Shown: piece after piece, positions 8,428 through 16,199 of the stretch
Numbering within the stretch: position 1 is the stretch's first letter
Layout: each line of letters opens with the position of its first letter
Source: Pseudomonadota bacterium
GTDB lineage: Bacteria; Pseudomonadota; Gammaproteobacteria; Burkholderiales; Burkholderiaceae_B
Direction of reading: 5' to 3'
Length of the DNA: 64,000 bases
NCBI GenBank assembly: GCA_023440825.1
Contig: JAEXRL010000030.1
Coordinates: 1 to 64,000, forward strand
Position numbers and translations under genes: made by a program
The notes under the pieces: generated by a model
Databases searched by the model: none
What the model saw: only the letters and a program-made list of their open reading frames with translations
Told to the model about the DNA's origin: nothing

Positions 8428-9188
8428 TGAAACGTCTTGATTTACTTGAGGCCGTGCTCGGCCACACTTTTAATGATAGTGCCCTGCTTGAGCAGGCACT
8501 TACGCATCGCAGTCATAGCTCGCGTCATAACGAGCGCTTAGAGTTTCTGGGTGACTCGGTGCTAAATTTTGTTGTTGCTTCTTTGTTGTATCAACGCTTT
8601 GATCGCGTCGATGAGGGAGATCTGTCGCGCTTGCGTGCTAATCTGGTCAGGCAAGCTGCCTTGGCCGACATCGCTCAGCGGCTCAACTTATCGGACTATT
8701 TGCGTTTGGGCGAAGGCGAGTTAAAAAGCGGTGGCTTTCGACGACCTTCTATATTGGCTGATGCCTTGGAAGCGATTTTTGCAGCTGTGTTTTTAGATGC
8801 AGGCTTTGAGGCGGCGCAAAAGGTCGTTAGCAAACAGTACGAGTCCTTGCTCACTGACGTTGATCCCAAAACCTTGGGCAAAGACCCTAAAACCTTGTTG
8901 CAAGAGCTATTGCAAGGCCGTAAGCTTGATTTGCCTGTTTACACAGTCGTGGCTACTCATGGCGCGGCACACGATCAGATGTTTGATATTGAATGTCACA
9001 TCGCCAAGCTGGATATTTTAGTTCGTGCCAGCGGTACTAGCCGTCGTGCCGCCGAGCAGTCTGCAGCCACTCAAGCTATTGTTGAATTAGAGACTCGTTT
9101 TCCGGCCAGGGCTGGTCGACAGTCCCGCCAACGTCGTTCGGCACAATTGCGTTTACCCGTTGCGGTACCCCAGGAGAATTCTCGTTGA
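8427..9188 (+). CDS. rnc: Ribonuclease III
   Basis: A 253-residue double-strand-specific endoribonuclease that processes rRNA precursors and structured mRNAs. The nuclease domain carries the signature NERLEFLGDSVLNF (E36 to F48) and a later ILADALEAIFAAVFLDAG segment with the second pair of metal-binding acidic residues. The double-stranded RNA binding domain starts near DPKTLLQELLQGRKLDLPVY at about residue 155. A basic tail (RAGRQSRQRRSAQLR) extends past it. An open frame exists upstream from 8334, but ATG at 8427 gives the standard N-terminus and couples to lepB by a 1-base overlap. Confidence 0.95.
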   Translation: MKRLDLLEAVLGHTFNDSALLEQALTHRSHSSRHNERLEFLGDSVLNFVVASLLYQRFDRVDEGDLSRLRANLVRQAALADIAQRLNLSDYLRLGEGELKSGGFRRPSILADALEAIFAAVFLDAGFEAAQKVVSKQYESLLTDVDPKTLGKDPKTLLQELLQGRKLDLPVYTVVATHGAAHDQMFDIECHIAKLDILVRASGTSRRAAEQSAATQAIVELETRFPARAGRQSRQRRSAQLRLPVAVPQENSR

Positions 9189-10072
9189 GTCAGTCATTTC
9201 GTTGTGGTTTTGTTGCGATAGTAGGGCGCCCCAATGTGGGCAAATCTACCCTGGCTAATGCCTTGATTGGTAGCAAAATCTCTATTGTCTCTCGTAAAGC
9301 TCAAACCACGCGGCACCGTATTAATAGTGTCTTAACACGTGAGCACGAACAAATCATTTTTGTAGACACGCCTGGATTTCAGACTCAGCATGGCGGTGCC
9401 ATGAACCGTATGATGAATCGGGTAGTCACACAGGCTTTGACGGAAGTCGATGTGGTCTTGCACGTTGTGGAAGCGGGCAAGTGGTCTGCGGCAGATGAAA
9501 AACTGCTGGAGATCTTACCTAAGGCAGGCAAGACTATCTTGGTCATCAATAAGGTCGATGCTTTAAAAAGCAAAAATGATCTCTTGCCTTATATTGCACG
9601 CTTGAGTGCGTTATTTCCGTATGCCACGGTAGTGCCTGTAAGTGCCGCGCGTAAAGTTCAGTTGGACCTGCTGCTTGATCAGATTGCCGAACACTTGCCT
9701 GAGGGTGAGGCCATGTTCGATGAGGACACTATTACAGATCGTTCTGTGCGTTTTATCGCTGCCGAAACCTTGCGTGAAAAGGTATTCCGTCTGGTGGGTG
9801 ATGAGCTGCCCTATGGTTGTACCGTAGTGATAGAGCAATGGGAAGAGAACGAACAAGGTGCGCGTATTGCTGCCTGTATTTTGGTCGAGCGTGATAGCCA
9901 CCGTCCTATATTGCTGGGCGCCAAAGGTATGCATATGAAACGCATCGCTACAGAGGCCCGTCAGGATATCGCCAAGCTATTGGATAAGCCTGTCTATTTG
10001 GACGTGTACATTAAGGTTCGTAAAGGGTGGTCCGATCGCGAGTCCGCTCTACGCGAACTGGGTTATGAGTAA
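9185..10072 (+). CDS. era: GTPase Era, 16S rRNA maturation factor
   Basis: A 295-residue GTPase that binds the 3' end of 16S rRNA and helps 30S assembly. Motifs in order are GRPNVGKST (G1), TTRHR (G2 region), DTPG (G3) and NKVD (G4), followed by a C-terminal KH domain with GAKGMHMKRIATEARQDI. The start is TTG at 9185. There is no nearby ATG, AGGAG at 9172-9176 is 8 bases upstream, and the TTG overlaps the rnc stop as TTGA. Its own 3' end overlaps recO by 8 bases. The rnc-era-recO order is widely conserved. Confidence 0.95.
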   Translation: MSQSFRCGFVAIVGRPNVGKSTLANALIGSKISIVSRKAQTTRHRINSVLTREHEQIIFVDTPGFQTQHGGAMNRMMNRVVTQALTEVDVVLHVVEAGKWSAADEKLLEILPKAGKTILVINKVDALKSKNDLLPYIARLSALFPYATVVPVSAARKVQLDLLLDQIAEHLPEGEAMFDEDTITDRSVRFIAAETLREKVFRLVGDELPYGCTVVIEQWEENEQGARIAACILVERDSHRPILLGAKGMHMKRIATEARQDIAKLLDKPVYLDVYIKVRKGWSDRESALRELGYE

Positions 10073-10655
10073 ACCACGAGTCCGAGTACAGGAAGTCTCT
10101 GGATTTATCCTGCATAGCAGCGCTTGGCGAGAAACATCGCTGCTATGCCAAAGTTTTACCCGCGAGTACGGCATAGTGCCTTTGCTGGCCAAAGGTGCTA
10201 AGCGCCCCCATTCTGTTTTGCGTCCGGTTTTATCTGTTTTTCAGCCTTTATTATTAAGCTGGACGGGGGCTAATGAGGTCAAAACACTGACTCGGGCAGA
10301 ATGTCATGGTATACGCGCGCTACGTGGCACCGCTTGGATGTCTGCGTGGTATATGAATGAATTATTGATCCGGCTCTTGCCGCGTGAAGACCCCCATCCC
10401 GCGCTATTTGATGCGTATGACGCCGCGTTGCAGGATCTTGCGCATTTGCCGCGTACGCCGGTAGCTTGGGCATTGCGGCGTTTCGAATGGATACTTCTGG
10501 CAGAAACAGGCTATGGCTTTGATGAGCCTACCCCGAGTTTTGATGACCCAGAGCTGGAACCTGCTTTGCGGGTCAAGCTTAGAGAGCGTTTAAATAGTCT
10601 GTTAGGTCGTCCCTTGCATACCCGCACGGTATTAATGCAATTACAACGTTATTAA
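10065..10655 (+). CDS. recO: DNA repair protein RecO, internally shortened
   Basis: A 196-residue RecO-like protein. The N-terminal OB-fold part is intact (SGFILHSSAWRETSLL, then AKGAKRPHS and LSWTGANEVKTLT) and the helical part continues to RRFEWILLAETGYGFD. After that the usual central segment, where most relatives have about 45 more residues, is absent. The sequence goes straight to a RecO-like C-terminus (LNSLLGRPLHTRTVLMQLQRY). RecO loads RecA onto SSB-coated DNA with RecR. The gene overlaps era by 8 bases. In related families pdxJ and acpS often follow recO, but here a PIN gene does. Either a working short form or a decaying gene. Confidence 0.85.
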   Translation: MSKPRVRVQEVSGFILHSSAWRETSLLCQSFTREYGIVPLLAKGAKRPHSVLRPVLSVFQPLLLSWTGANEVKTLTRAECHGIRALRGTAWMSAWYMNELLIRLLPREDPHPALFDAYDAALQDLAHLPRTPVAWALRRFEWILLAETGYGFDEPTPSFDDPELEPALRVKLRERLNSLLGRPLHTRTVLMQLQRY

Positions 10656-10682
10656 ATTTCGTTTTGGTTTTCCCGCGTTTAT

Positions 10683-11273
10683 ATGTCATCACCTGCTTCG
10701 GTCTTGGTTCTGGACACTTGTGTTCTATTGTCTAATGTACTGCGTCGTTTGTTATTACAAATGGCGGCGCAGTCTTGCTTTAAGCCGGTGTGGAGTGCGG
10801 TGATTGCTGATGAATGGCAGCGTAATGCGCGCAAGCTGTGGAAGTACTTTCCACAAAGCATACAGGAACAGTGGGCCGAGCTGGAAAAGGCGTTTCCACA
10901 CGCCAATTTAGGGGTAGTAGAGCAATATAAGCAAGGTTTGCAGTATAGCGACCCTAAGGATTGGCATGTGATTGCGGCTGCACGGGCAGCGCAACAGCAG
11001 TGGCCTGATTTACAAGTGGGTATCCTGACTCGAAACATAAAAGATTTCAATCGTTCGGAACTACGCCGCCTGGGTGTGCATTTATACGAACCAGATGATT
11101 ACTTGCACCGCTTGGCACTAGAGTCACCTTTACTCATGACGCAGCTCTTAAATCAGTTGCCCACTATGATGGTCACGCCTGAAGCGCAGGCAATGCCTAC
11201 CTATGAATTATTACGACGCGACCGCCTATATCGCCTAGCGCAGTTTTATCAGAAGCAGGAGGAGAGGGTATGA
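10683..11273 (+). CDS. PIN-domain protein, probable ribonuclease
   Basis: A 196-residue protein whose first 145 residues fit a PIN fold. It opens with VLVLDTCVLLSNVL (D11), has E44 in IADEWQRNAR, D93 in DPKDWHVIAAA and D121 in ILTRNIKDF, the spacing of the four acidic metal ligands in PilT N-terminal/VapC-type nucleases. The C-terminal 50 residues are helical and unfamiliar. No antitoxin-like gene is beside it. It is followed with a 4-base ATGA overlap by the rarD-like gene. The family includes toxin RNases and housekeeping nucleases, and the substrate cannot be told from sequence. No clear ribosome site precedes the ATG. Confidence 0.75.
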   Translation: MSSPASVLVLDTCVLLSNVLRRLLLQMAAQSCFKPVWSAVIADEWQRNARKLWKYFPQSIQEQWAELEKAFPHANLGVVEQYKQGLQYSDPKDWHVIAAARAAQQQWPDLQVGILTRNIKDFNRSELRRLGVHLYEPDDYLHRLALESPLLMTQLLNQLPTMMVTPEAQAMPTYELLRRDRLYRLAQFYQKQEERV

Positions 11274-12181
11274 AGCAAGGTGTGCTGTTGGCTGTATTGG
11301 CCTCCGCCTTGTTCGCCTTACTGTATTATTATTCGGCAATCGTGCCCGCTTTGAGTGGGGAAGATATATTCGCTTGGCGTGTATTGCTGGGCCTTCCTAC
11401 TGCAGCCGTGATTATCACGCGTACCCGTCGCTGGCGTGAAGTGTTATGGGTACAACGGCGTATGCTTAATACGCCGGGTTTGTTTTTTCTACTTGCTTTG
11501 GCGGCAGCCTTGGTGGGTGTGCAAATGTGGCTGTTCGTATGGGCCCCTATCCATCAACGGGGTCTAGATGTATCCATGGGCTATTTTTTGCTGCCTTTAG
11601 CCATGGTGGTGGTGGGTGCCGTATGCTACAAAGAAAAACTTAGCCAGATGCAAAAAATAGCAGTTGCGTTTGCCACTGTTGGCGTCGCGCACGAATTATG
11701 GCGTGTAGGGGGCTTATCCTGGGTAACAGCCGTGGTTGTACTTGGATATCCGCCTTACTTTATGCTTAGGCGCTACTTACGTGTTAGTTCTATTAGTTCG
11801 CTTTGGTTTGATTTTTGTTTTTTATCCATCCCGGCCTGCTGGATACTCTTGGGGCGCCAACCGTCCACCGTGAGTATTTTCTGGGATCATCTTAGCTTGC
11901 TGCTGCACGTGCCTTTATTGGGTATTATTAGCTCAGTTGCCCTGGTGTGTTATTTCGCCTCCAGTCGTTTACTTCCCTTGGGCTTGTTTGGCATATTAGG
12001 CTACGTAGAGCCCGTGTTGCTGTTCTGGGTGGCTTTTTTATTGCTGGACGAACCCATTAGTGGTGCCCAGTGGTTTACCTATGTACCCATCTGGATTGCG
12101 GTAGTGTGTGTGACATTCGAGGGACTGCGCAATTGGTATTACTCGCGTCAGGCCAGTCATGACTATACTACTGGTGCGTAG
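11270..12181 (+). CDS. rarD: RarD-type drug/metabolite transporter (EamA)
   Basis: A 303-residue inner-membrane protein with about ten predicted helices and the duplicated EamA arrangement. The start KQGVLLAVLASALFALLYYYS and the FAWRVLLGLPTAA segment resemble RarD, the so-called chloramphenicol-sensitive protein family. Substrate is unknown for the family. The start overlaps the PIN gene stop (ATGA), and a GGAGGAGAGG stretch just upstream is a strong ribosome site. The gene ends before an inverted-repeat region that separates it from cysE on the other strand. Confidence 0.8.
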   Translation: MKQGVLLAVLASALFALLYYYSAIVPALSGEDIFAWRVLLGLPTAAVIITRTRRWREVLWVQRRMLNTPGLFFLLALAAALVGVQMWLFVWAPIHQRGLDVSMGYFLLPLAMVVVGAVCYKEKLSQMQKIAVAFATVGVAHELWRVGGLSWVTAVVVLGYPPYFMLRRYLRVSSISSLWFDFCFLSIPACWILLGRQPSTVSIFWDHLSLLLHVPLLGIISSVALVCYFASSRLLPLGLFGILGYVEPVLLFWVAFLLLDEPISGAQWFTYVPIWIAVVCVTFEGLRNWYYSRQASHDYTTGA

Positions 12182-12192
12182 ACCTCAAAATG

Positions 12193-12235
12193 CAGGCTGC
12201 CAAGTTTAAGGCATGCCACCTTAGGTGGCAGCCTG
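12193..12235. terminator. Inverted repeats between rarD and cysE
   Basis: CAGGCTGCCA (12193-12202) is perfectly complementary to TGGCAGCCTG (12226-12235). A nested GCCACC-TTA-GGTGGC hairpin (12215-12229) competes for part of the same 3' arm. There is no T run, so termination is only likely, not certain. Confidence 0.5.
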
Positions 12236-12275
12236 GTTCTCGTTTGCTGTGTTGCCCAGTAAGGATTGGGTCTAT

Positions 12276-13196
12276 TTAGGTGGGGTAGCCTGGTTTACTA
12301 TTTTCTTGCAGCAGGCTAGCTTGTGTAACGATCTGTCCGGGTCTGACGTCTTCCGTAATCCAGACATTACCACCAATAATACAGCCTTGCCCCAGGGTAA
12401 CTCGTCCTAGTATGGTCGCCCCGGCATAGATGACCACATCGTCCTGCACGATAGGGTGTCGAGCCTGGCCTTTTTCCAGGTGCCCTTGCTCATCTTTGAC
12501 AAAACGCTTTGCACCCAAGGTAACGGCTTGATATATGCGGACGCGCTTGCCAATAATGGCGGTCTCGCCTATGACGACGCCTGTGCCATGATCAATAAAA
12601 AAAGCTTCTGAAATGCGTGCGCCCGGATGTATGTCTATACCTGTTTGCGAATGGGCTGATTCGGCAATAATGCGCGCCAGCACAGGAAGCTCTAGAGTGT
12701 AGAGTATGTGTGCAATCCTATGATGGATCATGGCTAAAATGCCAGGATAGCAAAGCAGTACCTCGTCGACGTTGCGTGCCGCTGGGTCCCCTTGGTAGGC
12801 GGCTAGTACATCCATGTCTAGAGTGCGTCGTAGCTCTGGTAGCATCTCTGAGAAGGTGCGTATCGAGTCCATGGCTCGCTGACGTACTTTGCAAGTTTGT
12901 TGCTCGGCACCCAAGCTGTGGTGGCTAAATTCTATGCAGGCTTGGTCAATCAAGGCATTAAGTGCTTTGCTCAAGGTGTAGCCTACGTAATAGTCCTCAT
13001 TTTCACGCCGCAGCTCGGGGCTACCTAAGCGCATAGGAAAGAGCACGCCTTTAAGCTGTTCCAGTATTGCTGTTAAGGCTATGCGTGAAGGGAACTCGCG
13101 GCCTTCTGTTTCACGCAGACGGTGCTGGGCCAAGCGCCAGTCTTCACGGGCAAGCTTTAGGCCGTTGACTATATGGGAAATATCGAAATGGTTCAT
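12276..13196 (-). CDS. cysE: Serine O-acetyltransferase
   Basis: A 306-residue enzyme that makes O-acetylserine from serine and acetyl-CoA, the first committed step of cysteine synthesis. The N-terminal helical domain (to about residue 165) is followed by left-handed beta-helix hexapeptide repeats, visible as IDIHPGARISEAFFIDHGTG with the catalytic histidine region, then VVIGETAIIGKRVRIYQAVTLG and a later VVIYAGATILGRVTLG. It belongs to the longer EpsC-like branch rather than the E. coli CysE type. It stands alone on the minus strand. A cysB-type regulator lies 7 kb away. The start ATG at 13196 is the first in frame. Confidence 0.9.
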   Translation of the reverse strand: MNHFDISHIVNGLKLAREDWRLAQHRLRETEGREFPSRIALTAILEQLKGVLFPMRLGSPELRRENEDYYVGYTLSKALNALIDQACIEFSHHSLGAEQQTCKVRQRAMDSIRTFSEMLPELRRTLDMDVLAAYQGDPAARNVDEVLLCYPGILAMIHHRIAHILYTLELPVLARIIAESAHSQTGIDIHPGARISEAFFIDHGTGVVIGETAIIGKRVRIYQAVTLGAKRFVKDEQGHLEKGQARHPIVQDDVVIYAGATILGRVTLGQGCIIGGNVWITEDVRPGQIVTQASLLQENSKPGYPT

Positions 13197-13327
13197 GCAG
13201 CATAATCTATGATTGTTCTGGGGGCACGGCTGATCTGCGTTAGGGCTTGATCAAGCCTTAGTATGCTAGTTAGTTTACCGTACCGTCGACTGATCTGGCA
13301 GTCGCTTGCTTGAGAAGTCACAGGCAG

Positions 13328-13361
13328 AAAAAAACCTGGTGACGACGTATCGTTACCAGGT
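13328..13361 (-). terminator. Terminator of the Bax-inhibitor-1 gene
   Basis: Read on the minus strand, ACCTGGT pairs with ACCAGGT (13334-13340 with 13355-13361) with a further CGT/ACG pairing inside, followed by seven T residues (13328-13334). It lies 56 bases after the stop of the gene at 13417. Confidence 0.85.
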
Positions 13362-13416
13362 GCAAAATACGACGGGGTTAGGGTCGTAGGGGATAGCCTG
13401 CCGTAGCAGGCCTGCA

Positions 13417-14118
13417 TTAATCGCGGCTTGTTAGGCCTAACAACATCAGCAGATTGCTGAAAATGTTGTAAACATCAAGATAGATAGCGAGTGTGGCGGA
13501 AATATAATTGGTTTCACCACCGTTAATAACGCGCTGCAGATCTACCAGTAAAAAGGCAGAAAAAATACCGATAGCCATGACGGATATGGTTAGCATCAGG
13601 GCGGGTAACTGCAGAAAGATATTCGCTAAGGCCACCACTAGCAAAATGATTGCGCCGACAAACAGGAATTTCTGCATGCCGGTAAAGTCGCGTTTCGTAG
13701 TGCTTGCGACCGTGGCCATGGCACCAAATACGGCAGCCGTACCGCCAAAAGCCAGCATGACCAGTTGGGCGCCATTGCCCATGCCCAGCACAAAGCCCAG
13801 GACGCGGGAGAGCATAATACCCATAAAGAAGGTAAAAGCCATTAAAAAGGCAATACCACTGGAATTGTTTTTGTTACGCTCAACCAAGAACATAAGACCG
13901 AAGGCGCCGGCCAAGAAAATGATGGCGCTCATACCTGGACTGCCGCCCATGATACGGTTAATGCCGGTTTGCAGGCCTAGTACGGCACCTAAAATGGTAG
14001 GCACCATGGACAAGGCAAGTAGCCAGTAGGTGTTGCGTAGGACGCGATTGCGGGCTACCAGCGACTGGGAGCCGATGTGATTGCTCTGCTCGTGCAGGCT
14101 GGGTCGAAATTCGCTCAT
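13417..14118 (-). CDS. Bax inhibitor-1 family membrane protein (YccA-like)
   Basis: A 233-residue protein with seven hydrophobic helices from about residue 27 on and the family features SAFLLVDLQRVINGGETNYISATLAIYLDVYNIF near the C-terminus, where conserved aspartates sit in the last helices. E. coli YccA of this family is an FtsH substrate and modulator, and other members are calcium leak channels. The frame is open 22 codons further upstream, but ATG at 14118 (MSEFRPSLHEQ) has an AAGGA ribosome site 7 bases before it and gives the usual length. It is transcribed alone, with its own terminator. Confidence 0.85.
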   Translation of the reverse strand: MSEFRPSLHEQSNHIGSQSLVARNRVLRNTYWLLALSMVPTILGAVLGLQTGINRIMGGSPGMSAIIFLAGAFGLMFLVERNKNNSSGIAFLMAFTFFMGIMLSRVLGFVLGMGNGAQLVMLAFGGTAAVFGAMATVASTTKRDFTGMQKFLFVGAIILLVVALANIFLQLPALMLTISVMAIGIFSAFLLVDLQRVINGGETNYISATLAIYLDVYNIFSNLLMLLGLTSRD

Positions 14119-14210
14119 GATAAATCCTTGGCAAGAAAAATAATCTGCACAGTAAGCATAACTGACAACTAGCTGAATAATCAAGTTATTAAAACTATTT
14201 TTAGCTCGCC

Positions 14211-14636
14211 TTAGTGTTCGCGTAAATCGTGCGAGTGTAGCTCACATTGTGCATTTTGGTAGATGCGCCAGCGCTCTCGCGCTGCGCGCTTATCGCTTTC
14301 GCGCTCGGACACCAGCTCAAGTATCCGGCTAAATTGCTCAAATCCAGGTGGGCAGTGTTCATCTAGATTCAAGAGCCAGACCTCGGGGGTGTGCGGCACA
14401 GGGGCCTGGTGCGTGAGCAGCACAGGCGTTTGAGCCGCTAAGGGGTCATCAGCCAGTAGATGCGGCACAAAAGCTTGTGGCTCAAAGCCCCATAGCAGCC
14501 GGTCGAAGCGGTGAAGCTGACGTGTATCGGACAAATATATTTGCAGTTGGCGACCCGCTTCGTAGTGCTTACGCACGACCTCGCAGGCCTTGCGTAAGCG
14601 ATCTGTGGCGCCGAATGCAAAATCGACTCGAGTCAT
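14211..14636 (-). CDS. holC: DNA polymerase III subunit chi
   Basis: A 141-residue HolC-like protein. It opens with TRVDFAFGATDRLRKACEVV, keeps the RLLWGFEPQAFVPHLLADD block, and has VWLLNLDEHCPPGFEQFSRILELV, all typical of chi. Chi binds psi in the clamp loader and the C-terminal tail of SSB, linking the polymerase III holoenzyme to SSB-coated lagging-strand DNA. It begins one base after the pepA stop, the common pepA-holC pair. No psi (holD) gene is seen in the window. Confidence 0.9.
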   Translation of the reverse strand: MTRVDFAFGATDRLRKACEVVRKHYEAGRQLQIYLSDTRQLHRFDRLLWGFEPQAFVPHLLADDPLAAQTPVLLTHQAPVPHTPEVWLLNLDEHCPPGFEQFSRILELVSERESDKRAARERWRIYQNAQCELHSHDLREH

Positions 14637-16145
14637 TTATTTGATCTGATCAAGCACGAACTGAGTCAATAGCGGTACAGGACGGCCGGTAGCACCTTTG
14701 TCTTTACCACTGCGCCACGCGGTACCCGCTATATCCAGGTGCGCCCAGCGGTATGCCTTGGTAAAACGAGCCAAGAAGCAAGCTGCTGTGACAGAGCCGC
14801 CTGGCATGCCACCAATGTTTGCCATATCAGCAAAGTTAGAGCGCAGTTGTTCTTGATAGGCGTCTTCCAAGGGCATGCGCCACGCGGTATCGCCTGTTTG
14901 GCGGCCTGCACGTAGCAAGGCATCAGCCAATTCCTCATCCTGACTAAACAGGCCTGTGTTCACGTGGCCCAGCGCAACGACGCAAGCACCGGTCAGGGTG
15001 GCAATATCGACCACAGCAGCGGGCTTAAAGCGCTCTACGTAGGTCAGGGCATCGCACAGTACCAAGCGGCCCTCAGCATCAGTATTCAGAATTTCTATGG
15101 TTTGTCCTGACATGCTTGTTACGACATCGCCGGGCTTGTTGGCCTTACCACTTGGCATGTTTTCGCATGCAGCGATCACACCGATTACTTCTTGCTCTGG
15201 GGCCAGCTCGGCAATAGCACGCAAGGTGCCCAGTACACTGGCTGCGCCACCCATATCGTATTTCATCTCGTCCATATTGGCCGATGGCTTGATGGAGATA
15301 CCACCTGAGTCAAAGGTGAGACCTTTACCTACCAGTACGATGGGGCCTGCGTTGGTGTCAGCTTTTTTGCTTTTGCTAGCCGCAGCCGGGGTGTATTTCA
15401 AAATGATGAATACAGGGGGTTCTTCTGAGCCACGGGCCACAGAGAGGAAAGAATTCATTTTGAGCGCTTCTAGCTGTTTTCGCTCCAGCACCTCAACTTT
15501 CAGTGTTTTGAATTCTTTAGCCAGTTCCTTGGCAGTTTTGGCGAGATGGCTGGGAGTGCAGATATTGGGTGGCAGGTCAGCCAAAGTACGGGCCAGATTA
15601 CTGCCTGTGCCGACGGCTTGGCCTTCAGCCAATCCGTCACGCGCTTCAGTCTGTTGTGTGCGAGGCACCCAGCTAAGCCATTTTTTCAGTTTGGCTTCTG
15701 GAGCGGGGTCGCTTAGCGTGGCGGTGTAACGATACAAGGCTTGGGTTACGCTGAAAGCCGCATTACGGCAGCGTTCGCGTAAGGTGCTGGCTTCGATATG
15801 CGTGCTGGCCAAGGCCGACACGGCCTCGTTCAGCTCGCTTTGTATGCAGTATTTGGCAAACTGGGTCTCGGCTTCTTTGTGTTGTTTGGTTTTATATTCC
15901 TCTTGTGAGCCTAAGCCGACTAAAATGACTCGTTCAGCCTTAATACCTGGTAAAGAGCGTAGTACCAGGTGTGTATTGGGTTTGGCTTTGAACTCTTTTT
16001 TGATGACTGCGCTAAGCATGCCATCCGAGGCACGATCCAGTATTTCGGCGGCTGCGCTTAGTACGCCGTCAGTAAATACGCCAACAGCTAAGGCAGTGGT
16101 TTTGATTTGATGCAAAGAGACTGAAGTCTGTGTGCTAAATTCCAT
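14637..16145 (-). CDS. pepA: Leucyl (cytosol) aminopeptidase PepA, M17
   Basis: A 502-residue hexameric two-metal aminopeptidase of family M17. The C-terminal catalytic domain contains VGKGLTFDSGGISIKPS with metal-binding K and D, MKYDMGGAASVLG, and the signature NTDAEGRLVL with the catalytic arginine. The N-terminal domain is the variable macro-like fold. The frame extends 16 codons upstream, but ATG at 16145 (MEFSTQTSVSLHQ) has AAGGA at proper spacing. A short alanine/lysine-rich insert (PAAASKSKKADTNAG) precedes the metal site. It is divergent from lptF, with only 54 bases between the starts, and is followed directly by holC. Confidence 0.95.
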   Translation of the reverse strand: MEFSTQTSVSLHQIKTTALAVGVFTDGVLSAAAEILDRASDGMLSAVIKKEFKAKPNTHLVLRSLPGIKAERVILVGLGSQEEYKTKQHKEAETQFAKYCIQSELNEAVSALASTHIEASTLRERCRNAAFSVTQALYRYTATLSDPAPEAKLKKWLSWVPRTQQTEARDGLAEGQAVGTGSNLARTLADLPPNICTPSHLAKTAKELAKEFKTLKVEVLERKQLEALKMNSFLSVARGSEEPPVFIILKYTPAAASKSKKADTNAGPIVLVGKGLTFDSGGISIKPSANMDEMKYDMGGAASVLGTLRAIAELAPEQEVIGVIAACENMPSGKANKPGDVVTSMSGQTIEILNTDAEGRLVLCDALTYVERFKPAAVVDIATLTGACVVALGHVNTGLFSQDEELADALLRAGRQTGDTAWRMPLEDAYQEQLRSNFADMANIGGMPGGSVTAACFLARFTKAYRWAHLDIAGTAWRSGKDKGATGRPVPLLTQFVLDQIK

Positions 16146-16199
16146 GCTATGTATCCTTAGGTTCACAAGTTTCGTTTTCATTATCCCGTCCATTGTCTC

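Noticed and set aside
13193..13417. Minus-strand 74-codon ORF between the Bax-inhibitor gene and cysE
   Set aside because: It contains the rho-independent terminator of the upstream gene and its sequence has no recognisable pattern.
15097..15729. Plus-strand 210-codon ORF inside pepA
   Set aside because: It is antisense to a fully conserved M17 peptidase and its composition (Ser/Ala/Leu-rich) is that of a shadow frame.
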